Below are positions 19,800 to 29,566 of a DNA stretch of 64,000 nucleotides, one piece after another. Below the pieces are notes generated by a model. That model was not told where the DNA came from. It saw nothing but the letters and a program-made list of their open reading frames with translations, and made no database searches. Origin of the DNA: Tridacna crocea (taxonomy: Eukaryota > Mollusca > Bivalvia > Cardiida > Cardiidae); assembly GCA_943736015.1 (NCBI GenBank), contig OX031057.1, positions 37,534,501 through 37,598,500 of the forward strand, read 5' to 3'. The position numbers were made by a program, and so were the translations under genes. Within the stretch, counting starts at the first letter, position 1, and the number at the start of each line of letters is the position of its first letter.

Positions 19800-19897
19800 A
19801 AATTTAGAGCATTTGTAATGTCTGTCAATACAAAAAGGGAGAAATTGCCCATGGCGAGCAATTTCTTCTTTTACATTATGTTTTCAAAAGGGTTAAA
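19800..19897. mobile_element. Subfamily C palindrome remnant
   Basis: 'aaaagggagaaattgcccatggcgagcaatttcttctttt' then 'atgttttcaaaagggttaa'. The GAAATTGC/GCAATTTC arms identify subfamily C or B, and the palindrome centre has decayed. Confidence 0.6.
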
Positions 19898-19941
19898 TAC
19901 AAGAAAAAGGGTCTGATTATCTGAAATAATTATTTTTGTAG

Positions 19942-19992
19942 ACGCCTGGTTAAAAGTTTTCAACCTAGAAAGAGAGAAGAGGAGGAGAATCA
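19942..19992 (+). CDS. CIP4: CIP4-like F-BAR adaptor, second visible exon
   Basis: A 51-bp exon between 'ttatttttgtag' and GTGAGTA. Its first base completes Lys39 and its last two bases start Gln56. It encodes RLVKSFQPRKREEEEN, equivalent to the basic loop and acidic patch 'LxKKYxPKxxxKEEE' of CIP4/TOCA F-BAR domains. In the family the basic residues here contribute to membrane contact. A palindromic element begins only 44 bp after the donor. Confidence 0.95.
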
Positions 19993-20035
19993 GTGAGTAC
20001 CCTATAATTATTGCAGAATCTAGTACATGTATTGT

Positions 20036-20265
20036 TTAACCCATTACCACACAATGCCTACTTTTGACGACCCTAAGAAAGAAGCCTTTTGAAAACATTG
20101 TGGGTAAAGGTGAAAATGCTGGTAAACAACATGTTCTCCTTTTCCCACAATGTTTTCTACCCTTCACCAAAACAAATTTCAAATTTTCGGTCATTTTTAC
20201 TTTGTCTTCTGCAAATGCTTTCGATTTGGACAAGCCTAAAATATTGCCGTTGGGTAAAGGGTTAA
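20036..20265 (+). mobile_element. Palindromic TTAA element, subfamily A, full length
   Basis: TTAACCCATTACCACACAATGCC to GGGTAAAGGGTTAA. Several arm mismatches (GGTAAAGGTGAAAATG against ACATGTTCTCC). Confidence 0.9.
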
Positions 20266-20267
20266 AT

Positions 20268-20492
20268 TTCTACCAAAGGACAAAATTTTAGACTGTTCCA
20301 GATTGAAATCATTTGCAGACAACAAATTGCATGTGTCAAAAAGGCTAGAGTGAGTATCAAAAAGGGTAGAAAACAAAGTGGAAAAAGGAAATCTGATGGT
20401 TAGTAGAATTTTGTCCTCTTCCTCCATACTTTTCCAAAGCCCTCTTTCTAAGGGATGATAATTATAACTTTGGATTTTGTGGTAAAGGATTG
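20268..20492 (-). mobile_element. Subfamily A palindromic element, degenerate
   Basis: Directly follows the preceding copy, in the opposite direction. 'tctaccaaaggacaaaattttagactgttcc' start, decayed palindrome 'ggaaaaaggaaatctgatggttagtagaattttgtcctcttcc', right end 'ggattttgtggtaaaggatt'. Confidence 0.7.
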
Positions 20493-21509
20493 GAATCCTT
20501 TATACTACGGCTTTTAATCTATCTGAATGAATTACAAATTATACTTAGAACATACATTTTGGGAGGGGGGGGTTTAAACATGATGAGCTTAAATGTTGAA
20601 ATGACACCAAAACAAGTTCATTACATGTGATTATTATCAACAAATAAGAGGAAATGAAAAATGAATATCAGCAAACCCCCAACAGATGTCCAATCTGTAG
20701 TATGAAAAATGAATATCGGCAAATATGAATATCAGTGAACCCCAACAGATGTCCAATCTGTTGCGTGTGCTCATTGGGAGCACTGTTGATCAATTTATAC
20801 TATAAATGTTGAAAAAAGCATTGTAAATTTATTAGCTGTGCATTAAATTTGGCAAAGAATTTAGACTGCATGAGGTTTGTTTGTTGTAAAATCTTGTTTA
20901 TGCATATTTTAAGCTTTGCTGTTTTTGAAGAGAATGTTGAGGTACTTGGATAACACTCACATTATTGCGGTCATGCAAAAACTTTGACATTTTCAAAAAC
21001 TTTGACATGATAATAATATCTCTGTCATTACGGAAGACATGTGCTTAAAACAACTAGCTCACTATCAATAGGGAAATCAAAACAACAAGGGCAGGTAACC
21101 ATCTACATATTTTTGCTCCATTTCCAACACTGAAACTTAGCAAATGCAGTCCAGCTTTGGCACCTTGATGAGATGTCCTTTTTTTTTTTTAATGGCTTTG
21201 ATAAACAATTATGAAGGTAAAAACACACTTCAACTTATCAGGAATTTTGAGCAATTAAGTAACATACCTTAGCTTTTGCCAGTATATACCTGCAAATGCC
21301 ATAATGTCTCTGTACTTTGGTGTGCACAGGACCAAATTGTTGATAATACAATTCCAGTAATGAAAACAATGTAGGACAAGGAGTAATGCCTTACAGCAAG
21401 CACATTTGCTCCAGTTCTCACATCGTAGTTAACATTTTATCATTGTGAACATGGTAGTGTGTTAGATTAATTTTTGATGCTTCGGTATACCATATAATTT
21501 TTATTGTAG
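20493..21509. other. Intronic stretch, one short duplication
   Basis: A G-rich tract at 20563-20571 and a ~65-bp imperfect direct duplication at about 20650-20765 ('atgaaaaatgaatatcagcaaa...cccaacagatgtccaatctgt'). No coding signal or element ends were recognised. Confidence 0.45.
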
Positions 21510-21657
21510 ATTTTCATGGACAAGGGGATTCTGGGATATGTTAAAAGAGCTCCATGACTTGGCGGGACAACATGAAGTGATAACAGAAAACACACAAACA
21601 CAGCTTATGCCAGACATACATAAATGTGTGGCAGAGTTGAAAAATGACAGGAAAAAG
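21510..21657 (+). CDS. CIP4: CIP4-like F-BAR adaptor, third visible exon
   Basis: Acceptor 'ttttattgtag', donor GTAAATG. Completes Gln56 and encodes residues 57-105. The motif ELHDLAGQHEVITENT is a direct counterpart of the 'LNxxxxxAGQxExxxEN' segment found in all CIP4/FNBP1/FNBP1L F-BAR domains, and 'CVAELKNDRKK' matches the following helix ('xVxELKxERKx'). Ends in phase 0. The next acceptor is 832 bp downstream. Confidence 0.97.
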
Positions 21658-21849
21658 GTAAATGTTCTCTCTCATTTCTTGAATTTTTGTAGCTGTAAAA
21701 GCAGTTTTTTATTTCTAAAGTTGCCTTTCCAAGCAAGTAGGAATTAGATCGGATTGTAAAAAAACATTCAGTCTGATCTTTAATCTCCACGTTCCATTTT
21801 CCTAGAAGGTAATAGGTTCAGTAGACTTGAAATTTGAATTTACAACTTC

Positions 21850-21926
21850 CAAACAGTAACTAGCATTTTGTCCATTTTCCATAATGTTGTATACTCTTTC
21901 CAAGACAAGATTCAACATGTGACTCA
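21850..21926 (+). mobile_element. Subfamily A element, right-half remnant
   Basis: 'cagtaactagcattttgtccattttccataatgttgtatactc...caagacaagattcaacatgtgactcac', joined at its end to the next copy. Confidence 0.5.
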
Positions 21927-21929
21927 CAG

Positions 21930-22156
21930 TTAACCCTTTACCAAACGACAAGATTTTAGACTGTTCCTGATTAAATCACTTGTCAACAACAAAATAAAAG
22001 TAACTCAAATATTGAAATTTGTTAAAAGCAGGGTAGAAAACATTGTGGGAAAAGGAGAACATGCTGGTTACCAGCATTTCCTCCTTTTCACACAATGTTT
22101 TCAAAAGGCTTCTATCTCGGGGTCATAAAAACCAGTGATTGTTTGGTAAATGGTTA
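21930..22156 (-). mobile_element. Palindromic TTAA element, subfamily A, full length
   Basis: TTAACCCTTTACCAAACGACAAG to TTTGGTAAATGGTTAA, centre GGTTACC, arms with four scattered mismatches. Confidence 0.9.
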
Positions 22157-22400
22157 ATTTGTTTTTAGCAAATACTTTTTATTTGGTCAAGTCACAATTT
22201 TTCTCATTTAGTAAAGAGTTATGATTGTTGCTATTGAAAGCTTTTCCAGAAAACAAATACAGCAGCACAATGAAAGAACTAAAATCTTGTCTAAGAAAGG
22301 ATAGAAATCATTGTGGGAAAAACCAATTTTTTTACCTGCATTTCCTCTTTTACCCACAATGATTTGCATTCTTTCGCTAGATTTGTGAAACATTTGAACC
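22157..22400. mobile_element. Two degenerate subfamily A pieces
   Basis: A plus-oriented right end (to 'cattta gtaaagagtta' at 22222), followed by a minus-oriented piece with 'aggatagaaatcattgtgggaaaaacc' and 'cctgcatttcctcttttacccacaatg', whose palindrome centre is deleted. Confidence 0.55.
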
Positions 22401-22489
22401 TTTGGAAATGGGCAGAAACTCCCAATTTTAAATTCTTTTTGCTAATCTGCAGCTAAGATCTCTAGACTCTTGTACAACTTTAATTTCAG

Positions 22490-22552
22490 TTTCTACAAGA
22501 AGGTACTAAATTACAAGGCCAGTTGAAAGACTCCTTGAAATCATTAGAAAAT
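22490..22552 (+). CDS. CIP4: CIP4-like F-BAR adaptor, fourth visible exon
   Basis: A 63-bp phase-0 exon between 'taatttcag' and GTAAGTG, encoding residues 106-126. FLQEGTKLQGQLKDSLKSLE aligns with the 'xxxEGRKxQQxxxxxWKxLExxK' helix of FNBP1-type proteins. The conserved Trp of vertebrate members is Leu here. Followed by a 5.4-kb intron. Confidence 0.93.
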
Positions 22553-22619
22553 GTAAGTGTTATTGATTTTGTTTAGAAATCCTGATGGTGTACTAAACCC
22601 TTTTCTTCTCTCTCCTTGG

Positions 22620-22790
22620 TTTTTGTTACGCTGAGGCCAAAGGCTTTTGAAAACATTTTCCATTGGTAATCAGAATTTTTTACTCTATTAAATACAGAAA
22701 ATATCATTTAAGTCTTTACCATGCGTCAAAATTGTAGATTGGTCTGTATTGAAAGCATTTGCAGACAGCATTATAATATATTGATCAAAT
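22620..22790. mobile_element. Subfamily A fragments, plus then minus
   Basis: Plus left half 'ggtttttgttacgctgaggccaaaggcttttgaaaacattttcc', then minus left half 'aagtctttaccatgcgtcaaaattgtagattggtc...cagacagc', cut by the SINE fragment at 22793. Confidence 0.55.
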
Positions 22791-22792
22791 GT

Positions 22793-22898
22793 AAAGATCT
22801 GCTTCCTGGGAACTATACCAGTACTAAAGCCAATTGTGTTGGCCAATGAAAGATGCCAAAGTTGACACCCGCTCCCTGGTATCGAACTCGGGACTATT
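22793..22898 (-). mobile_element. SINE fragment, same family as 14238 and 63719
   Basis: 'gatctgcttcctgggaactataccagtact' and 'aagttgacacccgctccctggtatcgaactcggga' match the body and box B region of the other two copies. The tRNA-like head is replaced by a hairpin. Confidence 0.7.
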
Positions 22899-22946
22899 TG
22901 GTTACAATTCTGAGCGTCAGAATTGTAACCAAATAGTCCCGAGTTC
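22884..22946. repeat. Perfect hairpin created at a SINE breakpoint
   Basis: 30-bp arms (22884-22913 and 22917-22946) around GCG. The left arm is SINE sequence (GAACTCGGGACTATTTGG...) and the right arm is its exact complement, as expected from template switching or an inverted duplication. Confidence 0.9.
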
Positions 22947-22964
22947 TACCTTAATCACGGATGC

Positions 22965-23167
22965 GGCTAACAACCCTGAGATAGAAGCCCATATAAAACA
23001 TTGTGGGAAGTTAAAGGAGAAAATGCTGGTGACCAGCACCTTTTCCCACAAAATTTTTTACCCTATTTAAATAAGAAGTCATCATATTACCAAGATTTAA
23101 TTTGTTGTCTGCAGATGCCTTAAATTTTGGTCCAGTCCAAAAAGTTGGCCTTTGGTAATGAGATAAT
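22965..23167 (+). mobile_element. Subfamily A palindromic element, 5'-truncated
   Basis: Begins at 'acaaccctgagatagaagcc' and ends GGCCTTTGGTAATGAGATAA. The right arm lacks ATTTTCTCC (GCTGGTGACCAGCACCTTTTCCC). Confidence 0.75.
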
Positions 23168-23289
23168 TTATCGTCTGCAAGTATTTCAGTTAAGAGCAGT
23201 GTAAAGTTTTGTAATTCCGCGAAGAGTTGACCCTTGCTCTACAGAAAGGTTTAGTCTTGTGTGTATCAAAAGCACCTGAGGCAACAACC

Positions 23290-23460
23290 AAAATGTTGCT
23301 CAGATTGCTGGGTTTGTCTGTGAAAGGGTAGAAGCCAATTTGAGAAAGCCTGGGATTACAGTCAGTGGATAGGGAAACATTCTGTGAAGATCTGGTAAAA
23401 GAAACCTCAGGAAAGCATGAATAGGTGCACTGGGTGCTGCGATATATAGAGGATAATAAA
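23290..23460. repeat. Dispersed repeat, copy 1 (second copy at 28230)
   Basis: 'cagtggatagggaaacattctgtgaagatctggtaaaagaaacctcaggaaagcatgaataggtgcac...gctgcgat' aligns with 28370-28455. Family not identified. Confidence 0.6.
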
Positions 23461-23606
23461 CTGGTTGTTTTTGATATGAAAAATATCTCACGAGGATGTG
23501 TTGTTAGGCGTTGAAAAAACGAGTGCGCAGCACGAGTTTTTTTAACACCTTACGATGCGTTGGAGTGAGATATTTTTCATATCAAAAATAACCAGTTGAT
23601 TATTCT
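23453..23606. mobile_element. Foldback MITE
   Basis: 'ataataaactggttgtttttgatatgaaaaatatctcac' pairs with 'gtgagatatttttcatatcaaaaataaccagttgattat'. The inner part contains AAAAACGAGTGCGCAGCACGAGTTTTT, another palindrome. The outer arms are about 40 bp. Confidence 0.85.
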
Positions 23607-23975
23607 ATTTATTATATACCTTATTAACATCATTATTTGTAAATTTGCGTTTGAAAGTCGAAAAAAATGTAGTAAAAAAAAAAGTAGTTCCCAAATTACG
23701 GCAGGAAGTGAAAGTGAAAGTTGATAACATCACTAGTGATGATATGAAAATTTATTACACTGGGAAATTCCAGGATTTCACTGCTGGGTATACGATAAAA
23801 GTTGATATTGAGAGATGAGTTGGATGCCATGCTAAGCTTTAGCTTTACCCTAGGGATTGAGTGGTAAAGTGTTAATATAAAAAGTTTGAAACTAGTTAGA
23901 TCTCTAATTGCTAATTTGTGGAAAGTTTATAGGTACATTATTTTGCTTTAATTGTTTTTATTCAGACAGCTCTGT
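23607..23975. other. Intronic stretch with no clear feature
   Basis: A short direct repeat 'agtgaaagtgaaagttgat' near 23707 and a possible subfamily A right end ('ctagggattgagtggtaaagtgttaa') at 23849-23875. Otherwise nothing recognisable. Confidence 0.4.
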
Positions 23976-24069
23976 AACTCTTTACTAAACCATGAAATTT
24001 AGGATGCAGCCGTACTGACAGCATTGCAGATGACAGATTAAATGTATCTCAAATGATGAGATTTCCGTC

Positions 24070-25996
24070 TTAATCTTTTCCCAAACAATCCCTGGTTTTT
24101 ACGGGTCTGGATTAGTAGCCTTTTGAAAACATTGTGGGAAAAGGAGAAAATGCTGGTAACCAGCATTTTCTCCTTTTTATACGCCCGTCGAAGACGGGAC
24201 GTATTATGGGATCACCCATGGCGGGCGGGCGGGCGGCGTCCAGTTCTTTGTCTGGAGCATATCTCCAAAACTATACAAGCTAGGGTTATGAAATTTCATG
24301 GGTGGATAGATCTCATCGAGGCGGAGTGCAGTGCACAGGAATCATAACTCTTGCTCGCTTAATTTTTGAGTTATTGCCCTTTGTTGTTTTTCATACTTAA
24401 ATTTTGTCCGGAGCATATCTCCAAAACTATACTACCTAGGGTTATGAAATTTCATGGGTGGATAGATCTCATCGAGGGGGAGTGCAGTGCACAAGAATCA
24501 TAACTCTTGCTTGCTTAATTTTTGAGTTATTGCCCTTTGTTGTTTTTCATACTTGAATTTTGTCCGGAGCATATCTCCAAAACTATACTACCTAGGGTTA
24601 TGAAATTTCATGGGTGGATAGATCTTATTGAGGGGGAGTGCAGTGCACAGGAATCATAACTCTTGCTTGCTTAATTTTTGAGTTATTGCCCTTTGTTGTT
24701 TTTCATACTTGAATTTTGTCCGGAGCATATCTCCAAAAGTATACTAGCTACGGTTATGAAATTTTATGGGTGGATAGATCTCATCGAGGGAGAGTGCAGT
24801 ACACAGGAATCATAACTCTTGCTTGCTTAATTTTTGAGTTATTGCCCTTTGTTTTTTTTCATACTTGAATTCTGTCCGGAGCATATCTTCAGAACTATAG
24901 TAGCTAGGGTTATGAAATTTCATGGGTGGATAGATCTCACTGAGGGGGACTGCAGTGCACAAGAATCATAACTCTTGCTCGCTTAATTTTTGAGTTATTG
25001 CCCTTTGTCGTTTTTTTATACTTGAATTTTGTCCGGTGAATATCTCCAAAACTATACTAGCTAGGGTTATGAAATTTCATGGGTGGATAGATCTCACCGA
25101 GGCAGAGTGCAGTGCACAGGAATCATAACTCTTGCTTGCTTAATTTTTGAGTTATTGCCCTTTGTTGTTTTTCATACTTTATTTTTGTCTGAAGCATATC
25201 TCCAATACTATACTACCTAGGGTTATGAAATGGGTGGATAGATCTCATCGATGGGGAGTGCAGTGCACACAAATCACAACTCTTGCCTGCTTAATTTTTG
25301 AGTTATTGCCCTTTGTTGTTTTTCATACTTGAATTTTGTCCGGAGCATATCTTCAGAACTATAGTATCTAGGGTTATGAAATTTCATGGGTGGATAGATC
25401 TCACTGAGGGCGACTGCAGTGCACAAGAATCATAACTCTTGCTTTCTTAATTTTTCAGTTATTGCCCTTTGTCATTTTTTATACTTGAATTTTGTCCGGT
25501 GAATATCTCCAAAACTATACTAGCTAGGGTTATGAAATTTCATGGGTGGATAGATCTCATCAAGGGGGAGTGCAGTGCATAGGAATCATAACTCTTGCTT
25601 GCTTAACTTTTGAGTTATTGCCCTTTGTTGTTTTTCATACTTGAATTTTGTCCGGACCATATCTCTAAAACTATACTAGCTAGGGTTATGAAATTTCATG
25701 GGTGGATAGATCTCATCAAGGGGGAGTGCAGTGCTCAGAAATCACAACTCTTGCTTGCTTAATTTTTGAGTTATTGCCCTTTGTTGTTTTTCATACTTGA
25801 ATTTTGTCCAGTGCATGCCCCAGCTTTACAACTTGGGGTAAGACGGGCGTATCTTGCGACAATTTGCCGCTCTTGTTCCACAATGTTTTCTACCCTATCA
25901 TAGACAGAAATCATCTTTTCAGCAAGAGTTGAATTGTTGTTTGCAAATGCTTTCAATTTGGACTAGTCTAAAAGTTTGTCATTCGGGAAAGGGTTA
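24070..25996 (+). mobile_element. Subfamily A element split by an array transposon
   Basis: Left half 24070-24177 (TTAATCTTTTCCCAAACAATCCCTGG ... GGTAACCAGCATTTTCTCCTTTT). The right half resumes at 25877 (CCACAATGTTTTCTACCC ... CATTCGGGAAAGGGTTAA). Without the insert the copy would be about 228 bp with a near-perfect palindrome, so this element was resident before the insertion at 24178-25876. Confidence 0.9.
24178..25876 (+). mobile_element. 'Pearl'-like array transposon with ~10 repeats of ~155 bp
   Basis: The unit contains 'gtccggagcatatctccaaaactatactagctagggttatgaaatttcatgggtggatagatctcat...gagtgcagtgcacaggaatcataactcttgcttgcttaatttttgagttattgccctttgttgtttttcatacttgaatttt'. Units start near 24250, 24405, 24560, 24714, 24871, 25024, 25180, 25334, 25491 and 25644. 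The ends are inverted: ATACGCCCGTCGAAGACGGGACGTAT on the left and GACGGGCGTAT on the right. A GCGGGC run lies at 24221-24237. This resembles the pearl elements described in oysters (short inverted ends plus a core-unit array), now usually linked to Helitron/Helentron-type transposons. No coding capacity. Confidence 0.85.
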
Positions 25997-26012
25997 AATG
26001 GAGATAATAAAT

Positions 26013-26335
26013 TGGTCAGAAATAGAGAAAATATTGGTAACCAACAGTTTCTCTTTTTCCCACAACTTTTACAAAAGGCTTCTTGTTGTGTTCGTTTGAA
26101 GTCAGGATTATGTGGTAAAAGGTTGATGATTTACCAAACAATCTTATGGTAATTTTGTAACCTATATAAATATGCTCTCAGAAACACTGTGAAATAGGAA
26201 GAAAATGTTAATATTGGCATATCTTTCCCCCTACAATGCTCTCTATTCTTGCAAAGACAATTCTTATTATTTGATTTGTCCTTTGCATATGTGTTTGAAT
26301 AAGCCTAAGATATAGTTAAGTGGTTGGGAGTAAAG
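26013..26335. mobile_element. Two degenerate subfamily A copies
   Basis: Minus-oriented right part at 26013-26126 ('gagaaaatattggtaaccaacagtttctctttttccc...gtggtaaaaggtt'), then a plus copy from 26130 ('tttaccaaacaatcttatgg' to 'ggttgggagtaaagg') with a heavily decayed palindrome. Confidence 0.55.
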
Positions 26336-26432
26336 GTTTTTTCCTGTTAAAATATGTTATTTCTGATAATGCTGTAAATGAAAATCTCTGTCTATGTCAT
26401 AGCAAGTGCAACAGACAACTATTAAAAGTATT

Positions 26433-27085
26433 TTAGCTCACCTGAGGTCAGGGTGAGCTTTTGTGATTGTGCCGTGTCTGATGTTTAGTGTGCATCATCC
26501 ATCATCTGTCATCAATACTTTGGACGACCATGAGAAAAAGGCCTTTAGATAACATTGTGGGAAAAGGAGAAATGGTAACCAGCATTTTCTCCTTTTCCCA
26601 CAATGTTTTCTACACTTCACAAAACTAATTTCAAATTTTCAGTCACTTTATTTTGTTGTCTGCAAATACTTTTGATTTGGACAAGCCTAAAATATTGTCA
26701 TTTTGGTAATGAGTTAGGAAACCTGGTCAGAATGTTTGTCTTGATAATATCGTGGGCAGTTTTGAATATAAGTCACATCAGGTCTATAAACAGGTTACCA
26801 GGTCGTCTTAGAAAAATCCTGTGTACACTGTAGAGGTCCCTTGTCTTAGTGTAATACTCATGAAATTTAGTTCGAATGCATTTCTTGAATATATCTCAGG
26901 TTTCTCAAAAACAACATCACCAGACCCAACTTCTGAAGAACCATCTCTATACTCTAGAGTCCACATTTTCAGTCCAATACTCTTGACAGATGGTCAGAAT
27001 GTTTGTCTTGATTTTATCTTGAACAGTTTTGAAAATGGGTCACACTGGTCAAAATATTTGTTTTGATTATATCTCAATTCAGTTT
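26433..27085 (+). mobile_element. Array-type element of the 16838 family, split by a palindromic element
   Basis: Start TAGCTCACCTGAGGTCAGGGTGAGCTTTTGTGATTGTGCCGTGTC. After the insert it continues with 'gaaacctggtcagaatgtttgtcttgataatatcgtgggcagttttg' units. A true right end was not identified. Confidence 0.65.
26521..26716 (+). mobile_element. Subfamily A element inserted in an array element
   Basis: Lacks the left terminus (starts 'ggacgaccatgag') but has the right end 'ggtaatgagttagg'. The left arm of the palindrome has lost AATGCT (GGAGAAATGGTAACCAGC) while the right arm is intact. Confidence 0.8.
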
Positions 27086-27117
27086 GAAAATGGTTTATTA
27101 AATATTAAGATTTAATA

Positions 27118-27196
27118 CCCAAAAACATTTTGGAAAAAGAAGAAATTGCTTATTTCAAGCAATTTCACCTTTTGCCGAAATTGTTTAAAAAGAATC
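27118..27196. mobile_element. Palindrome remnant of subfamily B/C
   Basis: 'aaaacattttggaaaaagaagaaattgcttatttcaagcaatttcaccttttgccgaaattgttt' keeps GAAATTGCTT/AAGCAATTTC pairing, without termini. Confidence 0.6.
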
Positions 27197-27381
27197 ATAT
27201 CTGAACATGGTAATAGCAGACTCTTGCATAATTGTCACATTTTACTTGCATGGAGTAAACAGACATCACACAGATAGAAAAATTGTCGCACACTGGTATC
27301 TGCCTTTGAAATTTGTCTGGGCTGCTGGTCAATGCTCACAGGCATTTCCTCCTTCTGCATCACATCTACATTCTTTATGTT

Positions 27382-27538
27382 TTAACCCTTTACCGAACAA
27401 TCCCTAGTTTTAACGATCCATAGGACAAAGCCTTCTGAAAACATTATGTAACCAGCATTTCCTCCTTTTCCAACAACGTTTTCCAAAGGCTTCCTTCTTA
27501 GGGCGGTCAAAATTAGGGATTGTGTAGTAATGGGTTAA
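27382..27538. mobile_element. Chimeric 'double-left' subfamily A copy
   Basis: Both ends are the AATCCCT-type end: TTAACCCTTTACCGAACAATCCC on the left and GGGATTGTGTAGTAATGGGTTAA on the right. The GTCTGCAAATGC half is absent. The left palindrome arm is largely deleted (ACATTATGTAACCAGC). It shares its right TTAA with the next copy. Confidence 0.85.
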
Positions 27539-27763
27539 CCCATTACCACACAATCCCTACATTTGACGACCCTAAGGAAGAAGGCTTTAGAAAACACTAT
27601 GGGAAAAGGAGAAAATGCTGGTAACCAGCATTTTCTCCTTTTCCCACAGTGTTTTCTACCCTTCACAAAACACATTTCAAATTTTCAGTCACTTTTTTTT
27701 TGTTGTCTGCAAATGGTTTCGATTTGGACCAGCCTAAAATATTGTTGTTTGGTAATGAGTTAA
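27535..27763 (+). mobile_element. Palindromic TTAA element, subfamily A, full length
   Basis: TTAACCCATTACCACACAATCCCTAC to GGTAATGAGTTAA. The left flank has ACACTATGGG against CCCACAGTGT on the right (one mismatch), centre GGTAACC. Its left TTAA is also the right TTAA of the preceding copy. Confidence 0.95.
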
Positions 27764-27930
27764 GAGACGGTTTCGTCATAATCTAGAACACAGCATTGGA
27801 GTCTGATGTTGAGATACACTGTCTACAAAAGCTCTTTGAGTTGTGCTTCTGTATGGAAAGGGTTATGTTACAATTTGTTACAAAATTGTATGTATGCATT
27901 GTATTCACATTATTTTTTTCCCTTTTTCAG

Positions 27931-28035
27931 GCCAAAAAGAATTATGAAAAGAAGTTCTCAGAAGCAGAACGGGCCTTAGATAGTTATAAAAGAGCTGATG
28001 CTGATATCAATTTATCCAGAGCTGAGGTAGAAAAG
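27931..28035 (+). CDS. CIP4: CIP4-like F-BAR adaptor, fifth visible exon
   Basis: A 105-bp phase-0 exon after a long pyrimidine tract ('ttattttttttccctttttcag') and before GTAAACA. Residues 127-161 contain NYEKKFSEAERALDSYKRAD and 'INLSRAEVEK'. These match the family helix 'KxFERxCxEAExAxxxYxxxDxDxNxTKADVEK'. A mainly charged long helix of the crescent-shaped dimer. Confidence 0.97.
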
Positions 28036-28229
28036 GTAAACAATGAAATGACAGCAAGTGAATTTATCTAAAACAGCAAGGCATAGGGTCTTGTATAACA
28101 CTATGTGATGGTCCCTGTTTCAAGTTGCCTCAAGCCAGGAGATTGCCCAGTCCTTGAGGTCACCTGATCTACAATAGGTCACATGATCTACAATTATCGA
28201 TACTCAGAGAAAATGTCTTCTAGAGCTTT

Positions 28230-28490
28230 AAAAGCTGCCAGTTTCAAGAAGGGATTGTTGTGCAAAGTATTCATAAACAGAATGCCAGAATAGTATAAAA
28301 GGGTGCACTAGCTGGCACCATATTGTGAAAAGAAGGTTGCTGATGATGGTTATATTGGAAAGCAGCCAGTGGCTTTTGAAAAATATCGTAAAAAGGACTG
28401 GTAAAAGAAATTCCAGAAAAGCATGGACAGGTGTTCTGGCTGCTGTGATGGATAAGAAATTGTTGTAAACAGAAATTTTTAACACCACAC
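28230..28490. repeat. Dispersed repeat, copy 2 (first copy at 23290)
   Basis: 'agtggcttttgaaaaatatcgtaaaaaggactggtaaaagaaattccagaaaagcatggacaggtgttctggctgctgtgat' aligns with the first copy. The upstream part adds 'ggtgcactagctggcaccat', a small hairpin. Boundaries are uncertain. Confidence 0.6.
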
Positions 28491-28802
28491 AGATAAACCA
28501 ACCAACTGTCCTTCATTCAATATTAAACAAAAAAATAGTTCACCTGGAATTGAATAAGAATTTCAACAGTCGAAGCATTATGCAAATGACATTTTAAAGG
28601 TAACTGGAATGGTAGGGTTTACTTTTGCATGGTTAGAAGACATGGTTTTAAACAGAAAAATTTGGTTACTAGCAACTACTTTTTTCTGGTATGTAAAATT
28701 TTTTAAAGTTGGAGCTCTTGCTGTGATATAACGTGTAGTGTTGAATGTGATTTAAAAAATGTTAAAATGATCAATCCTTTGATTTTCATAATGTTCTTTC
28801 AG

Positions 28803-28931
28803 ACAAGGATATTGTCAAACAAACGTTCACAAGAATCGGAAGAAAGCAAAAGCGAGTATGCTGCACAGTTACAAAAAACCAACAACTTCCAGCGGGATTT
28901 TTACACTAGTCACATGCCTCAAGTGTTTCAG
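28803..28931 (+). CDS. CIP4: CIP4-like F-BAR adaptor, sixth visible exon
   Basis: A 129-bp phase-0 exon between 'atgttctttcag' and GTAATCC, residues 162-204. ESKSEYAAQLQKTNNFQRDF is diagnostic: the family consensus is 'ExKxEYxxxLQxxNxxQxxxYxxxxPxxxxxxQ'. The segment ends SHMPQVFQ. It lies at the tip-proximal region of the F-BAR dimer. Confidence 0.97.
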
Positions 28932-29124
28932 GTAATCCATTTCCGTAAAAGTCTTGTTTTGATATCCAACCTTTGGAAAGAGATTGTAGATTTCACTCAG
29001 TCTTTGCTCCTACCTATCTCAGAAGCTGGCAGTAGCAATAGTATAGCCCTTGCTACACAATCCTGAGTTTTTACAACTGTCATTCTCTCATTTTTAACAA
29101 AGTTTTCAACACTATTGCTCATTA

Positions 29125-29338
29125 CTGGACAACAAAACTTAGACTTGACAAAATAGAAAGTGAATGCAGACTACAAATTCTATATGAACTAAATGATGAC
29201 AGTTGTCTTTGAAGGAATAGAAAACACTATGGGTAAAAGAGAATTGCTTGTAACTAGTATTTCCTACCCTCCCACAATGTTTTCAAAAGGCATCTTTCTC
29301 CGGTTTGTTAAAACTGGGGATTGTGTGATAAAGCACTT
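29125..29338 (-). mobile_element. Subfamily A palindromic element, degenerate
   Basis: 'aacaaaacttagacttgac' start, 'gaaaacactatgggtaaaagagaattgcttgtaactagtatttcc' centre, right end 'aaaactggggattgtgtgataaagc'. Confidence 0.65.
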
Positions 29339-29344
29339 CAACTT

Positions 29345-29566
29345 TTAACCCAATACCACACAATCCCTATTTTTGACGCCCCTGAGAAAGAAGCCTTTAG
29401 AAACATTGTAGGAAAAGGAGAAAATGCTGTTAACCAGCATTTTCTCCTTTTCCCACAATGTTTTCTACCCTTCACAAAACAAATTTCAAATTTTCAGTCA
29501 CTTTTATCATCTGCAAATGCTTTCTATTCGGACAAGCCTAAAAACTGTCATTCGGTGATGAGTTAA
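29345..29566 (+). mobile_element. Palindromic TTAA element, subfamily A, full length
   Basis: TTAACCCAATACCACACAATCCC to GGTGATGAGTTAA. The centre is GCTGTTAACCAGC and the right flank lacks the TTTTGTCG block. Confidence 0.9.

Noticed and set aside
27796..28071. A 91-residue frame around the fifth exon
   Set aside because: The real exon is 27931-28035, bounded by a strong acceptor and GTAAAC donor. The rest is intron read-through.
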